Assembly (NCBI GenBank): GCA_015680685.1
Contig: MNCI01013780.1
Span: 967-35,082 of the forward strand
Length of the DNA stretch: 34,116 bases
From: Gnetum montanum
Lineage: Eukaryota; Streptophyta; Gnetopsida; Gnetales; Gnetaceae
Reading direction: 5' to 3'
Shown: piece by piece, positions 9,420-21,370 of the stretch
Layout of the letters: every line of letters begins with the position of its first letter
How positions within the stretch are numbered: the stretch's first letter is position 1
Translations under genes and position numbers: made by a program
Notes under the pieces: model-generated
What the model was told of the DNA's origin: nothing
Database searches by the model: none
Seen by the model: only the letters and a program-made list of their open reading frames with translations

Positions 9420-12400
9420 GATCTCTTGAAAAATGAATGTATATGAGAGTCTTAATTCATGCTTAACCTTGACTAGACCTTATGGAAAACTCATGAGACA
9501 CATAAACATAAAACTTTTGGACTTTAAACTACTTCCTTATGACACCAACATAGCATCCCTAGAGATGTACTGGATTGGCCAAAACATCTCTAGTTTGAGC
9601 TATAGACTTAGAAGTAGGTGATGTGACTGAGGATCCCCTCATAGAAGTTCCTATAATAACATGCAAAGGTGAGGCAAAAACATTGAAACTTAGTTTCTAA
9701 CTAGAGTCTCAAATCAAATAAAACATCTTTAATGTCCTTAGTGACAATGTCAAGGCATTTGCATGGTATTACAAAGACATGCCAAGCTTAGAACCACGTA
9801 TAATACAGAATAACATTATCTTAGATCCACATGTTAAACTAGTTAAACAAAAGGCTTATAAAGTCAAGCTATAGGTCACATTGACCATCTATGATGAGAT
9901 CACTAAGCTTTACAAAGCCAATTTCATCCAAGCAATTGACTATGTAGACTAGGTTTCAAACATCATAGTTGTCCCCAAGAAAAATGGAGGTATACATATT
10001 TGCAAAGACTTCGAAGACCTAAACAAGGCAACCATTAAAGATGATTTTCCATTGCCTAGTATTGACCAACTCGTTGATACTATGGTTGGTCATGCCTTGT
10101 TGTCCTTCATGGATGGGTTCTAAAGGTACAACCAAATTCACATCAACTTAGAGCACTAGCTTACCACTACTTTCAAGACCTCTTGGGGCACATTTTGTTA
10201 TCCAATGATGTCCTTTGGACTTAATAACATGGGAGAATCATATCAACATGATATGACATACATCTTTAGTCACTATGTATTAGAATTTCTCAATGATTAC
10301 ATTGATGACATCGTGGTTAAGTCTGAAATGGCTCATGACCACCCGAATGACTTGGACCGTGTCCTCACACATTGTCATAGACATGGCCTTAGGCTTAACC
10401 CTAAAATGTATTTCTATGACATCAAAAATGATCACATGTTAGGCTTTATGGTATCAAAAATATGAATATGTGTAGACCCTGACAAGGTCACGGTTATCAC
10501 TAACTTGGCACCACCAACAAACCTGAAGGAGTTATGTAGGTTACAAGGTAGGATACAATTCATATGTAGGTTTATCGTAAGGTTGACTGATAAGTTGCAA
10601 CCAATGCACCATTTTCTTAAAAAATGAATCAACTTTGAGTGGATAGCTCATTGCCAAGAGGCATTTGATATCCTGAAAAAGGAGCTAGCTCAACTTCCAA
10701 TAGTCTATCCTCCACAAAGAGATAAACCTTTCTACATCTACCTTGCAACCTTAGACACATACATTGCTTCCCTACTTTTTCAAAAGTGAGATGATGACTC
10801 CAAGGTTCCTGTTTACTACCTAAGCCATGTGCTAGTAGCATGAGGCAAAATATAATGATGTGGAGAAAAACTATCTCACCTTACTCTTTGCACTTAGAAA
10901 ATGGAGACACCACCTTTTCCACAATCAAGTCAATGTCATCGACAAGAGCAATGTACATAGGGATATTACAAAAATCATATATGAAAGTAGTAGAATAGCA
11001 AGATGGAAGGCAATAACTGTGGAGTTTGACCTACACTACATAGCACAAGCATCCATAAAAGGTCAAGAAATAGTTGCAAAACTCACAGCTTCAACCATAG
11101 ATGATTAAGCAATGATATATCCAAAATTCCTAAATGAGCATGTTAGTAGTATAAGTCAAGTACCCGCAAATTTTGAGGCTATTTTACACTTTGATTGTGC
11201 TTCAACCATACAAGGTGGTAGTGCCCTAGCTATTATCACATTCCCCTCTGGGGAGATTCAACCCTTCACATACCACTTTCCATTTCTTTATACAAAAAAC
11301 ATGGTGGAGTATGAAGGTCTCCTTAGAGGCATCTTAGTAGCTCAAGAGTTAGGAATCTAAAGCATAGTAGTCTGAGGTAATTCATAGCTCATTATTAACC
11401 AAGTCACAAACATCTAGGCTTGTAAAGCATAACATCTATAACCTTATTGTGATTTGAAAAAACACTTGCTTAAACACTTTGCAAGCATAAATGTCCAACA
11501 TATCCCCCACAATGAAAACATCATAGCTAATGAACTAGCTACTTTAGCCTTAAGCATAGCACCAAACATGTTCTTCACTTTGTCTACTTCAATAGTGGAT
11601 TGCACTAAACCTATAACTCACACAACAAGCATCGCATCCATAAGTACAACTCACATCCAAGAATGGTATGATGATATTAAGGCATACCTCCAATAGGGAG
11701 AGCCCCCATAAAAATTAACATCTACCCAAAAGGACATAATACAAAAATGATCATTGCAGTACATCATCATAGGTGACAACACCTTATGTCATAGATCCTA
11801 TGATGGAATACTGTTAACTTGCATTAGTGGCAGTGAAGCACAAAAGATTGTTGACCAAGTCCATGAAGGACTATGTGGGGTTCATATAGCTCCTAGGGTA
11901 ATGGTAGCAAAAACCAGATGTCTAAGTTATTACTAGCCTTACATGGAGCATGATTGCATCTCCAAGATCAAGAGATGCAACATGTGTCAGTGGCATGGAA
12001 ACCTAATGCATATGCCACATACTAAACTACATATTACACAGATCATATGGCCAGTCTAACATTGGGGGTTAGACATCATAGGGCCTATAATGCCTAAGTC
12101 TTATGTAGGACACAACTTCATCATTACTACAACTAATTATTTTAGAAAGTGGGTTGAAGCTATTCCCCTTAGGAAGAAAACATCCCAACAAGTTTGCAAA
12201 TTCATCCTTGACAACATAGTGACCAGATTTGGACTCCCCATGACTATAGTCATAGATAATAGGCCATAATTTAGTAGTGCAGAAATCAAATCCTTTTGTG
12301 AAAACCTTAGCATCAAACACTCTTTCTCATCATCATAATACCCTCAAGAAACTAGTCAAGCAAAGGCTACAAACAAGGTTATTGTCAACCTTCTAAATAG

Positions 12401-12875
12401 GATGCTTAACAATAGCAAGCGATGATGCATGAACAACTAGTCTACACACTATGGACCTATCACATAACATGTAGAACTATGACAAGTAAAATTCCTTATA
12501 GTCTTGTATAAAATTCTAAAGAAATTTTACCTCTTGAATTGTAAGTCCCATCACTCCAGATGATCCTCTCAACCTTCATTGATGAAGTTTAGAACTATCT
12601 ACCTCAACTCTATAGAGGAGGAGCACATCCAAACACTTGATCGCATTGAGTGGTACCAAGAGAAGTAATGACCAAAGTATAATTAGCATCAATTTCCAAT
12701 CAAGAAAGGGGATCTAGTCCTCAAGGTTGTCCACAAGCCCACAGACAAATTCTTAGCCAACTAGTAAGGGCCTTTCATGGTCACTAAGGCATATGACAAT
12801 GGAGCCTTAAAGCTTGCTAATCTAGATGGTAATGATTTTGCCAGTTTGGTTAACCACTCATACCTGAAGCCATAG
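9420..12875 (+). pseudogene. pol of element A: RT, RNase H, second RNase H, integrase
   Basis: Domains in order. Pre-RT region with AFAWYYKDMPSLEP (near 9,750). RT (about 9,950-10,640) with VPKKNGGIHICKDFEDLNKA, DDFPLPSIDQLVD, LLSFMDGF, the FGLNNMG box and a YIDD catalytic motif at 10,298-10,309. First RNase H (to 11,108) with IKGQEIVAKL. Second RNase H (11,112-11,560) with MVEYEGLLRG and HNENIIANELATLA; its central Asp is Asn (GNS near 11,380). Integrase (about 11,750-12,875) keeps the HHCC residues (VHEGLCGVH, CNMC) and two core Asp (GLDIIGP, VIDNRP), but the third catalytic residue is Lys instead of Glu (SQAKATNK). A GPY/F-type module (GPFMVTKAYDNGALKL ... NHSYLKP) precedes a TAG at 12,873-12,875. 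There are about twenty stops and frameshifts (for example near 10,840). Expression was probably from the LTR promoter, perhaps by splicing to 9,420. Confidence 0.9.
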
Positions 12876-12925
12876 TACACCTAAGATATAGTATCACATC
12901 AACAACAAAAGAAAGGTAAGCATAT

Positions 12926-13229
12926 GTCCACTATGATGTTAAACTAGCACAAACGTCCACTATGATTTTAAACTGGAAAAACCATTCACTATGAAATTAA
13001 ACTGGCATAGAATGTCATTGGGATATGACATTAGACTGGCACCCATAGCATGGTCTGATATGACCTTAAACTAGCCATCCATCATCCACTATGATGTTAA
13101 ACTAGCAAAGTGGTCTACTAGGACCTTAAACTAGCACATCATGATCCACCCAAACCTTAAATTGGGAACACAGTCTACTAGGACCTTAAACTACCACAAT
13201 AGGTAGTCTACCAAGACCTAAAAATGGGT
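12926..13229 (+). repeat. ~30-bp tandem array, about 10 units, after integrase (array A4)
   Basis: Units read GTCTACTAGGACCTTAAACT then AGCACA, varying from 27 to 39 bp. The array starts 50 bp after the pol stop. It shares CCTTAAACTAGCA with the arrays upstream of pol and around the antisense gene. Tandem repeats in the 3' untranslated region are a known trait of Tat-lineage elements and can seed satellite DNA. Confidence 0.85.
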
Positions 13230-14771
13230 TCATGATTCAACACATATAGTTCAACATACATGGTTTGTGAAAAAGTAAGCAAAAATACTTTCAATCTTTC
13301 GTTGCCTACCCATGCCTCTTAGGCAAGATGGGGTGGGCTGTTGGAGTTTCAAAATGAAGTTCACATCATCAAGAAAAAATCGGGGGGGACATTTGCAACA
13401 TCTTCATCCTTGGCATTTTGCTGATCTTTCAAAGATGTTGTTTGGCATCTTGCTGACCATCGCGATCTACTATCCCTAATGCCAATCATTTTAGTTGTAG
13501 CTCTCATTGTTAGTAGCACTTGCTAGAGTCGCAGCAATACTATGGCCTAGCCATAGCACTACCATCCTTTGGCCCTCACCATCACCTAAGTCTAGAAGAG
13601 CGTTTGGTAGCTTGGCTTCTCACCCTGCAACTAAGTTTCCTAGATCTTGCCTTTGGTGAGAACTCCTAAGCACCTGCATCACCATTGCTCCTCGCCACTT
13701 AAGTGCTCATTTCTAGTGTGGCTATTGGAGCTTTCCATCCTACCACTATTGATGGCTATACTAGGCTTCCTACTTTGGACATTGCATGCAACTAACATAG
13801 CACTTGCAGCCCTTGCAATGCCCCTAGTAGGTAGGACTTCACCCTCATCACACATGGTGGTTGTTTTATCTTATTTTCTCTATGTTGCATTTGTAGGATG
13901 AAGCCTAGGTAGCATCGTTCAAGGGTGTGTTTCATTGTGATGGCAAGGCACCACATTGTTCCAATGTGCTTGCTTCAACTCACCTAGGTACTTAAGAGTG
14001 CACATCCCTACTATCACCTCAGCCAACCTAACCTCTACCTCTTGATCTTGCAATCATTCAACATCACCTACAAGCTTTCTCAATGCACATGTAACCTTTC
14101 TCATAGTCAACCATTGAACCCATGATGGATGTAATGCAACTTATCCCATGGGAAGCCTTTGTGGATTGGTCAAAGCCCCAAGTGGATGTAACACAACTGA
14201 TCCTACGGAGAAAACACCTATCCTGCAGATGCGATGTGGTTGCCTCCAAGCAAATGTTGGTTCACAATTTGCTTGGCAATAAAAAAAAGTGCAAAGGTAA
14301 AAGTGAAAATAAATAAATAAATAAAAGAAAAAAAGGGAAAAAATAGAAAATAAAGCGGAAGGAAAATGGAACAAGTCAAGTGCCCAAGTCAAATGCTATT
14401 GTTGCCATCTCATGACTGGTTTGGCCTTGGATTGACCATCTCACAATCACTCTAATGAGAGGTTGAAATCCAAAGGGTAGGGTACCTTTGAATGCTAACT
14501 CCCTCACAAGAACTATGATGAGGAGTCATGATTTGGCGACAAGCCATTATGATGTTGCATCCTACAGTTTTTCCTTCTATCCATTGTTCCTTTAGCCATC
14601 TCCCTAAGCTATTCCTATCACACCTCATTTCCTTGGCACTCTCAAGTACAATGAAGTGTTGTCCAAGTGGGCACTGATGAATGATGTTGGTATTGTGTTC
14701 ATCATGGTGATTCATATTCTTTGTTGATGTCTCTCAGGCCAATCCTATAGATGTCAACAAATAGGGGCCAA
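13230..14771 (+). other. Non-coding 3' internal region of element A
   Basis: No recognisable gene. A hydrophobic open frame at 13,647-13,901 and other short frames have no homology that I recognise and no start context. An A/G-rich tract lies at 14,318-14,375. The bases before the LTR (AAATAGGGGCCAA at about 14,759-14,771) are purine-rich and could be the polypurine tract used to prime plus-strand DNA. Confidence 0.5.
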
Positions 14772-15997
14772 TGAAACACCACTAATCTTAGGCTCCTACA
14801 GTTCAATGGAAAATTTGTCTAAGTGTCAAAACTTGGACAAAATTTTTCTAAGTTTGATGTCACACTATGTAGCATAGAGAGTGTAGCACATTGGAAATAT
14901 TGATTTTTTTGCAAAATATTTCTATGTCTACCTACTACACTCTATAGCACAACCAATGTACCACATACTCCCATGGCTAGTTTGCATAAATGTCAAGCCA
15001 GAAGTGATCAAGGTTTGCTTGGGATGGATGAAATAGTTTGACAAATTTTCTATCTCCCAAACTATTAAGCTCACTATGCTCTCTAGATTGCTAAGCTTGA
15101 CATATGTTCTAGTTGCTAGTCCATCCGAGTACTAAGCTAGGAGTTGTCAAAGGTGCTCAACATGGAAAAAATAGTTTGGCAAATTTTCTATCTTTTGGGC
15201 TTGTCACACTCTGCTGCACTGCAAAGCATAGCCATCATGACATAGGTTTCAGGGATAAATTTTTCTAAGTGTTGAATAAGAATTTGTCAAGCTATCTAGA
15301 CATGGAAGATGCATTTGGTGATTTTCTAACTCCCGAGGTTGCATGTCTTGCTACACCCCAGAGTGTGATCAGCATGCCATGAAGAAACATTTCAAATTTT
15401 GGTAAAATTCATCAAAGTACTTGTGACATGATTTGCTACACTATGCAACATAGATAATGTGACAAGTCAAAATCTTCAAAAATTTTCTAAGTATTCATGC
15501 TAAGATCTATCATGCTATGCAGCGTATATAGCGTGACACTTGAGAAATGCCTCCAAATGCCTCTAGAAGCTCCTATAACCCAGCATTAACCTTCATTTCA
15601 GCTCTGACATCCTTCTAGTGGACAAGATCAGTAGTTTTCTTTTCTTTTGCACCTCCTCCCCCCATTAATCCCCAAAATTATTTCTACACTTAACCCTACT
15701 TGGAAGAGGGGGGAAGACATAGTCCTGGAGCATAGACTCCAAGTTGAATTTGTTTTGACATTTTTTATAGGTACATGGTGATCCTTCAGACTCCAGAACA
15801 TGCAATCCAGGTGGTGTGGTCACAATTTGGATAATTCTCAGTTCCTATTCCTATCCTACAGAGCATTACACTTGGATCTTAACACTCAAAGCTTGACATT
15901 TTGAGTGTAACATGTCAGCGTGACTTGTCCATGTCCATGCTACATGGGACCCAGGCCACGTGGCATCTAGTCCACATCTCATGTCAACCCTAGCCCC

Positions 15998-16005
15998 ATA
16001 AATAC
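15998..16005 (+). promoter_or_regulatory. TATA-like box of the element A LTR
   Basis: CATAAATA in the context AGCCCCATAAATACCCTGAC, aligned with CCCTATAAATATCTCGATGA at 23,830 in the LTR of element B. The first T of the box has become C in this copy. It marks the U3/R boundary about 30 bp downstream. Confidence 0.65.
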
Positions 16006-16317
16006 CCTGACAATCAGCATTTTAGAGGTTTATTAGAAAAATTCATCTTAAGCATCATGTATTAGAGCACTATTAGCATTTTCATCACTCCCGCACTTGA
16101 GCACCTAAGCTTAACACTTGGATGAGTACCGTGACACAGTCTTCCTTGCACCTGCATAGTGTGATGACTATAAACCTGGTATGTCCAGCCTCCTTTGTAG
16201 CTACTACCACCACGTCCATGACATCCCAAAGACTATGACTACACCACTACACTGTCACTGTGTCCATCTAATGTGACGAACTAGCTTCAAACATTATTCA
16301 ATTAAAAGTTGTGCACT

Positions 16318-17047
16318 GTAATCTTTGGGTTGTGCATTCCTCCACCATCAAACTCAAGTTCTATATTCTTAGCATTTATTTGAAATTTCTCAGCGTTTAC
16401 TTTTTGCACTTTCTTCTACTATTAATACATATTTACATTATGTTACATTACATTCTTACTCATTTTCCTGACTCTCATACAAGGCTCACTAAAAATTCTA
16501 TTTACAAACAGTTATTGGTACACCATGTAAGTCCCTGTCTGATCAACCAAACTATTCAAGGCAACCTTATTTTCATTTTTTCCAACATAGCCCTCCCATG
16601 GATTTGGGGTTATGATGTACACCCGATGACCTCTTGATATTCTAGCCACCGATGTTTTCAGATGTCACAATCATGAGNCGTAATCTTTGGGTTGTGCATT
16701 CCTCCACCATCAAACTCAAGTTCTATATTCTTAGCATTTATTTGAAATTTCTCAGCGTTTACTTTTTGCACTTTCTTCTACTATTAATACATATTCACAT
16801 ATTTACATTATGTTACATTACATTCTTACTCATTTTCCTGACTCTCATACAAGGCTCACTAAAAATTCTATTTACAAACAGTTATTGGTACACCATGTAA
16901 GTCCCTGTCTGATCAACCAAACTATTCAAGGCAACCTTATTTTCATTTTTTCCAACATAGCCCTCCCATGGATTTGGGGTTATGATGTACACCCGATGAC
17001 CTCTTGATATTCTAGCCACCGATGTTTTCAGATGTCACAATCATGAG
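16318..17047 (+). repeat. 360/368-bp direct duplication flanking a single N
   Basis: 16,318-16,677 (360 bp) and 16,680-17,047 (368 bp) look identical except for an 8-bp insertion (CACATATT) in the second copy near 16,795. The two copies are separated only by NC at 16,678-16,679. The corresponding LTR of element B has this segment once. The near-perfect identity contrasts with the decayed surroundings. It could be a very recent duplication, or two overlapping contig ends joined with a one-base gap. The open frames at 16,311, 16,652 and 16,810 are just this LTR segment read twice. Confidence 0.9.
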
Positions 17048-17055
17048 ATTTTCTT

Positions 17056-18949
17056 TCTTTTTAACTTTTTTCTATTCATGTGTATGGAACAACTAGTGAA
17101 GATCTTTATGAATGCTCATCTAATAAGTCAATGATTGATGGATGAGCTATAATTGTGATGATGATGTGAGTATTCTAGATAAGTTAACAATGGAGCTTTG
17201 ATTGACAAAATGCCGCTACAAAAATATACATCCACCAAATTTTCTTCTATCCATTGCTAGTGAACCAAGCTTAGATTTAGTGGGGAGTAGGGACTCCCAT
17301 TATAAGATATTGAACCTAATGCTACTAGAACTATTGGTAGGTAGTGAGTCCACACCTTAGGGCATGAGCTTTAGAACCCTAGACAAGGTCCTAGTCATTG
17401 GTATGGAAAGAGTATATTATCAAGGATCCTTATGATCACTAGATGAGTCTAATCGATGTGATTGGACTAGGATGCACTTGGTTCCTTGCCTATTCATCTT
17501 CACTAGAAGAGATTTATGATATCATAAATCTATACATGTCATGTGATGGAGGATGAATTCTCATGTTTATAAAAGTTGAAGACTCCATGTGGGAATATGG
17601 TAATCCAAGCATTCCCATGATTTCCATGTTCCATCAAAAATCCTCTTCCTATGAAAAAAATGAATAGAAATATTTGTGATAAAAAATAGTGATGAAAAGA
17701 AAAGAAAATTTTAAATAAAAATAAAAAGAGAATAGAAAAGAGGTAATCAGAAGATCAATATACTTTAAATCTTATCGATTGTATAAATTGGTATGTTTAC
17801 CATGGAAACTAATCTAATAGTTGTTCATACCAAGGTTAAACTAGTGGTTGAACCTATACTTATAAAGAATTTCTTCATGTTTAATCCATTTTTCAAATCA
17901 CCTAACCTCTTATAATATGTAGTTAAAAATAATCTCTCGCTCATTCATACCCATGGCAATGAATGCCTAGAAGTTTCTCTCTTTCTGAACCTTATGAATG
18001 TTAATTGCTACTTCCACCCAAGTCCCTAGTTATTGGTTAACAATCTTCATCATTAGCCCACACCTTAACTAGATTCAAATCCAAAAACATTTCTCTTGAT
18101 GATTATGATATTATCCTATTTTTGGGGATGTGGGATCATTGGTGTAGCCAAGGAAATCAATGAAAGATTTCTAGTAGAGTAAAATTTGGAGAGATTATCA
18201 TGCATATATGTATGGATGAAGGAAAATCAAACCAAAATCTTGAATTTTTGATGTTTAGTGACATGTTACCTTGATTTGGTTCATACCAATGGTTTGACCA
18301 TAGAAAAATCAAGCCTAGATGGCATTAAATTTGGTTGGTGTGACCTTGCACTTGAAAGGGATATATAGAGGTTGATCCCTATTGTATGAACAAGTGGTAG
18401 TGAAAGGATGTAGTAGTAGATCTATCATGAAATGTAGGATTTTATTACATTCTACATGAGCTAATTGAATGGTTGGCTATGAATTTGGTGACATTTCACT
18501 CTCTCCCTTTCTCTCTCATCTATTATTCATTATTCATCTATTCTATTCCATTCTTGTCCATCGTTGTGCTTGGCAGGAGGTCAATCGAGAGAAGTAGAGA
18601 ATGAGTTTTAGTCATCCAAGGGGATAGACTCATGTTTGATATTAATTTCTCATTGGTTTTTGAGAATACATGAGTGTCTATGAACAAGTTTCACAAGGGT
18701 AATGAAGGCAAGTGTCTATACTAAGGAGGATCCACTTGTGAATCCTTGGTGGCTTGGCATCATATGTGAATGAGCTAGATCTTATCTCCTAGTGATGCTA
18801 TGTGAGTTTTGACTCTTTATGCTTTAATATTTTATCATGCTAAACTATATTGATTCACTTGAATGGTGCCCAAATTTAATAATTTTTTGGTGCTACAATC
18901 ATTTTCCACTTATTCTGACTCATATTTTCTAGTCTTTGGCTAATTGGAT
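17056..18949. other. AT-rich spacer between elements A and B, no gene seen
   Basis: No open frame of note and no match to gag, pol or LTR sequences elsewhere in the window. There is a pyrimidine-rich run (CTCTCTCCCTTTCTCTCTC) at about 18,500. It probably contains older unidentified repeat DNA. Confidence 0.5.
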
Positions 18950-21370
18950 TGTATAAATTGATTAATCAACTCATTTTACATGCTTTATGATGTGGTTAGA
19001 GGTAAGTTTATAATGATCAAGAGGTAATTTTATGATGTTGAAGAGGATTCTAACAACAATCAAGAGGGTTTTATTGCTCACAATCTCTATTAATAACCAA
19101 TCAATGAAAAGAAAAATTACCATTACTTTCTTAAGCTTGATCATTTTGAGCTCAAGGAGTCATTTAAGTAAATGGATTTCTATGACTATATCATCCAACC
19201 CTTCACATTTTACCATTATAAGGTAGAGATATTATACCAAAACATTTTTTTGATGGTGCCATGACATTCATTGGGGAAGTTCTTGTGCCTATTCCTACAT
19301 TGGAAATTTTACAAGCTACAAGATTTTCAAATAAAGTAGTGAAAAATTGTTGGCCAGGAGTCTAAAAGATTGAGCTTAAGCTTAGATAGAAGATCATGTT
19401 GGAGGCCTTTGATATGGATGATGTTCAGGTAGATATGTCTAAGCTTCCCTTTGTCTAAAATGCTATTTTCAAAATCATCACTCATAACTTTATGCCAACC
19501 AAATAACTATCAAGTATCTTTTCTTGATGGGTTATGGTTGTGTTTATGATGAAGAGGAAGCGTGTCATCAATATCTCATATTCCCTCTATAGGAATTTGA
19601 TCTATAAGAATAATAATAAAGGTAAGAAGGAGGTTTATTCCTTTTGAGGGTTAATTTGAAAACTCTGTGAACTAATAGGCATAGTCAACCATGTGGGAAG
19701 ACATTGCATAATAGCTAGAATAAAAAACTAGGATAATGTAATGGTGGACACTCCAACATGATGCATTGAGATGATTGAAGGTTTACCCAACTTAAAAGGA
19801 TGAGATGCCTTTCCTAGAGATATCTTGTATCCAATCTTCATACTATTTCCTCCAGTGTTAATTAAAAGCATCAACTATATCTCAAGCATCACAATGAATG
19901 TATATGTAATGACCTAGTAGATCCATTTCTTAAACTCCTAGTTTTAGCATTAATAAAAGCCAAGAACATGTTCTTGGTGATGGTTCTTACCTTATAATGC
20001 ATATTAAAGATGAGGGATAGGCTATCACAATCTAGGTTGAAAGTTCACAAGAAGTTAGCAATCTCATGCAAATGATGAAAGACATTGTGGATGGTGGATT
20101 AATAAGAGAGGATCTTTTCTAATTCCCTCCCCCATTATTAAATTATTTACCCATGACTCATTTTGATGCTCCTATTTAGTCTCACAATCATGTGCCTTCA
20201 TGGATTGTTTCCTCATCACATTGATCAAGGAGCAACATGAATAACATCTAACATGTGGCTAAAGTCCTCTAGGTACCCATTAATCAACCTAGGAGTATCC
20301 ATTGAAAAGAGCAGCAATAAAAAGTTGATCTTGGTATGAAGTTATTATTGAGAAATATCAATAGCATAGTGGAGATTGAGCTCATTAATGTAAGATTGAG
20401 TTAGAAATTGTCAATATTGATAGAACATTCTATCCACGAGAGTTGCAAAGAAACCAAGCCAAGTTATGATAATTATATGAATAATTGGAACATCTTACAC
20501 CATTGGTACATGCACCTTCACAATCACTCCGATGGTGTGGATTGAGTGCCTATAGGCTAAACTATTCTAGGCATGCTAGGTTGGTGAAGATGTCATTTTT
20601 ATGAAAAATGGCTTGGAGTGGAAAATCATAATGTTAAAGCATCAATACTAAAAATGGGAAAGGATGAGCCAAGAAAATAAAAAGTAAATATTTTTTGTTT
20701 TCCATAAAATGCTAAGGTTGGAGGATGAAAGTTAAATCATTATTCAATTTCAAGACAAGTATGTATGCCCAAAAAAGGACTACTAGAACTTGTGGTATAA
20801 GCTAGTAAATAAGACAACCAAGGAGATTAATAAGCTTAGAAAGATTTATTTTATTGAGTATGCAACCTAGGATGTTGAGGTAAATAGAATGCATAAACTT
20901 GTAACTCTGTTGAATAAATGAGTAATCATGGAAAGACATGAGATGAAGGATAAATTTGACAACTTGCATACTAAACTCTCACAAATAGTCACAAGTAGAC
21001 CAATAATGTAAGAAAAAATGGATCGTTTGGAAGACATATACATTCTCTACCATGAAGTAGCTATGACTATCCTAGAGAGGAGACTTAAGAAATCTGAAGA
21101 GAGCATGTAGGTGGAATGGAGGAGGTTTCTCTATATGGTCAAAAATTTTATAGGTCAACCATGTACAAAGAAAGAAGAGAAACTCCTTTGAGTAGTAGAT
21201 AAATTGGATGTAGCCTAGCACAAAATCTTGTAGGAATAAAAGGAGTCAAAAGTAGTTCCAAGTTGATGCTAAGGAATGATGATAAGTACTCCTATGAGAA
21301 TGGAGACAGATGGATGAATGGAACTCATAGCTCCAAGAAAGGCTAATGAAGTTGGAAGTAAAGCTTCAGA
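18950..21370 (+). pseudogene. Unidentified decayed coding region with C-terminal coiled coil
   Basis: One reading frame, broken by stops and small shifts, can be followed for most of 2.4 kb, so this was probably a protein of some 700-800 residues. Early segments read EEDSNNNQEGFIAHNLY (19,039) and FYDYIIQPFTFYHYKVEILY (19,180). A middle part reads DDVQVDMSKLPFV, AIFKIITHNFMPTK and RKRVINISYSLYRNLIYKNN (19,430-19,620). A helical charged part (20,780-21,230) contains KLVNKTTKEINKLRKIYF and ILERRLKKSEESM. The layout recalls large proteins annotated in plants as transposon-associated with no known activity, but I recognise no family with confidence. Nearly all stops are TAG, TAA or TGA reachable from CAG, CAA or CGA by C-to-T change. 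No flanking LTRs or terminal repeats were seen. Confidence 0.45.

Larger units (their letters stand above)
4740..17055 (+). mobile_element. Element A: Tat-lineage Ty3/gypsy retrotransposon lacking its 5' LTR and most of gag
   Basis: Order on the plus strand: end of gag and protease (4,740-5,871), two tandem arrays, an antisense gene remnant (7,983 down to 6,503) with duplicated promoter modules up to about 8,930, a third array, the pol frame (9,420-12,875), a fourth array, a 1.5-kb non-coding stretch and the 3' LTR (14,772 to about 17,055). RT, RNase H, a second RNase H and integrase follow one another, the domain order that defines the Tat lineage. The 5' LTR, leader and most of gag are gone. 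Every frame has stops and shifts, so the copy is long dead. The interval between protease and RT is about 3.5 kb, unusually long. Confidence 0.8.
14772..17055 (+). repeat. 3' LTR of element A
   Basis: The start TGAAACACC matches the start of the 5' LTR of element B (22,776, TTGAAACACCC). Further matches along the two LTRs are AAATAGTTTGGCAA(A/G)TTTTCTA (15,169 against 22,976), the block before the TATA box (CATGGGACCCAGGCCACGTGG against CATGGGCCTAGGACATGTGG) and the 3' end (AAGTCCCTGTCTGATCAACC against AAGTCCCTGTCTGATTGACC). The end is placed by that homology and is uncertain by about 20 bp. Without its internal duplication the LTR is about 1.9 kb. TAGCATAG/GTAGCA motifs occur in U3 near 14,870, 15,430 and 15,510, but fewer than in B. 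Confidence 0.75.

Noticed and set aside
13647-13901. 84-codon hydrophobic frame that could suggest a membrane or envelope-like protein after integrase
   Set aside because: There is no signal-peptide-like start, no coiled coil and no conserved motif, and the surrounding DNA shows no coding bias. An env-like gene is not supported.
16311-17007. Open frames of 108, 82 and 65 codons with hydrophobic stretches
   Set aside because: They lie in the R/U5 part of the element A LTR and are the same segment read twice because of the duplication; element B does not keep the frame.
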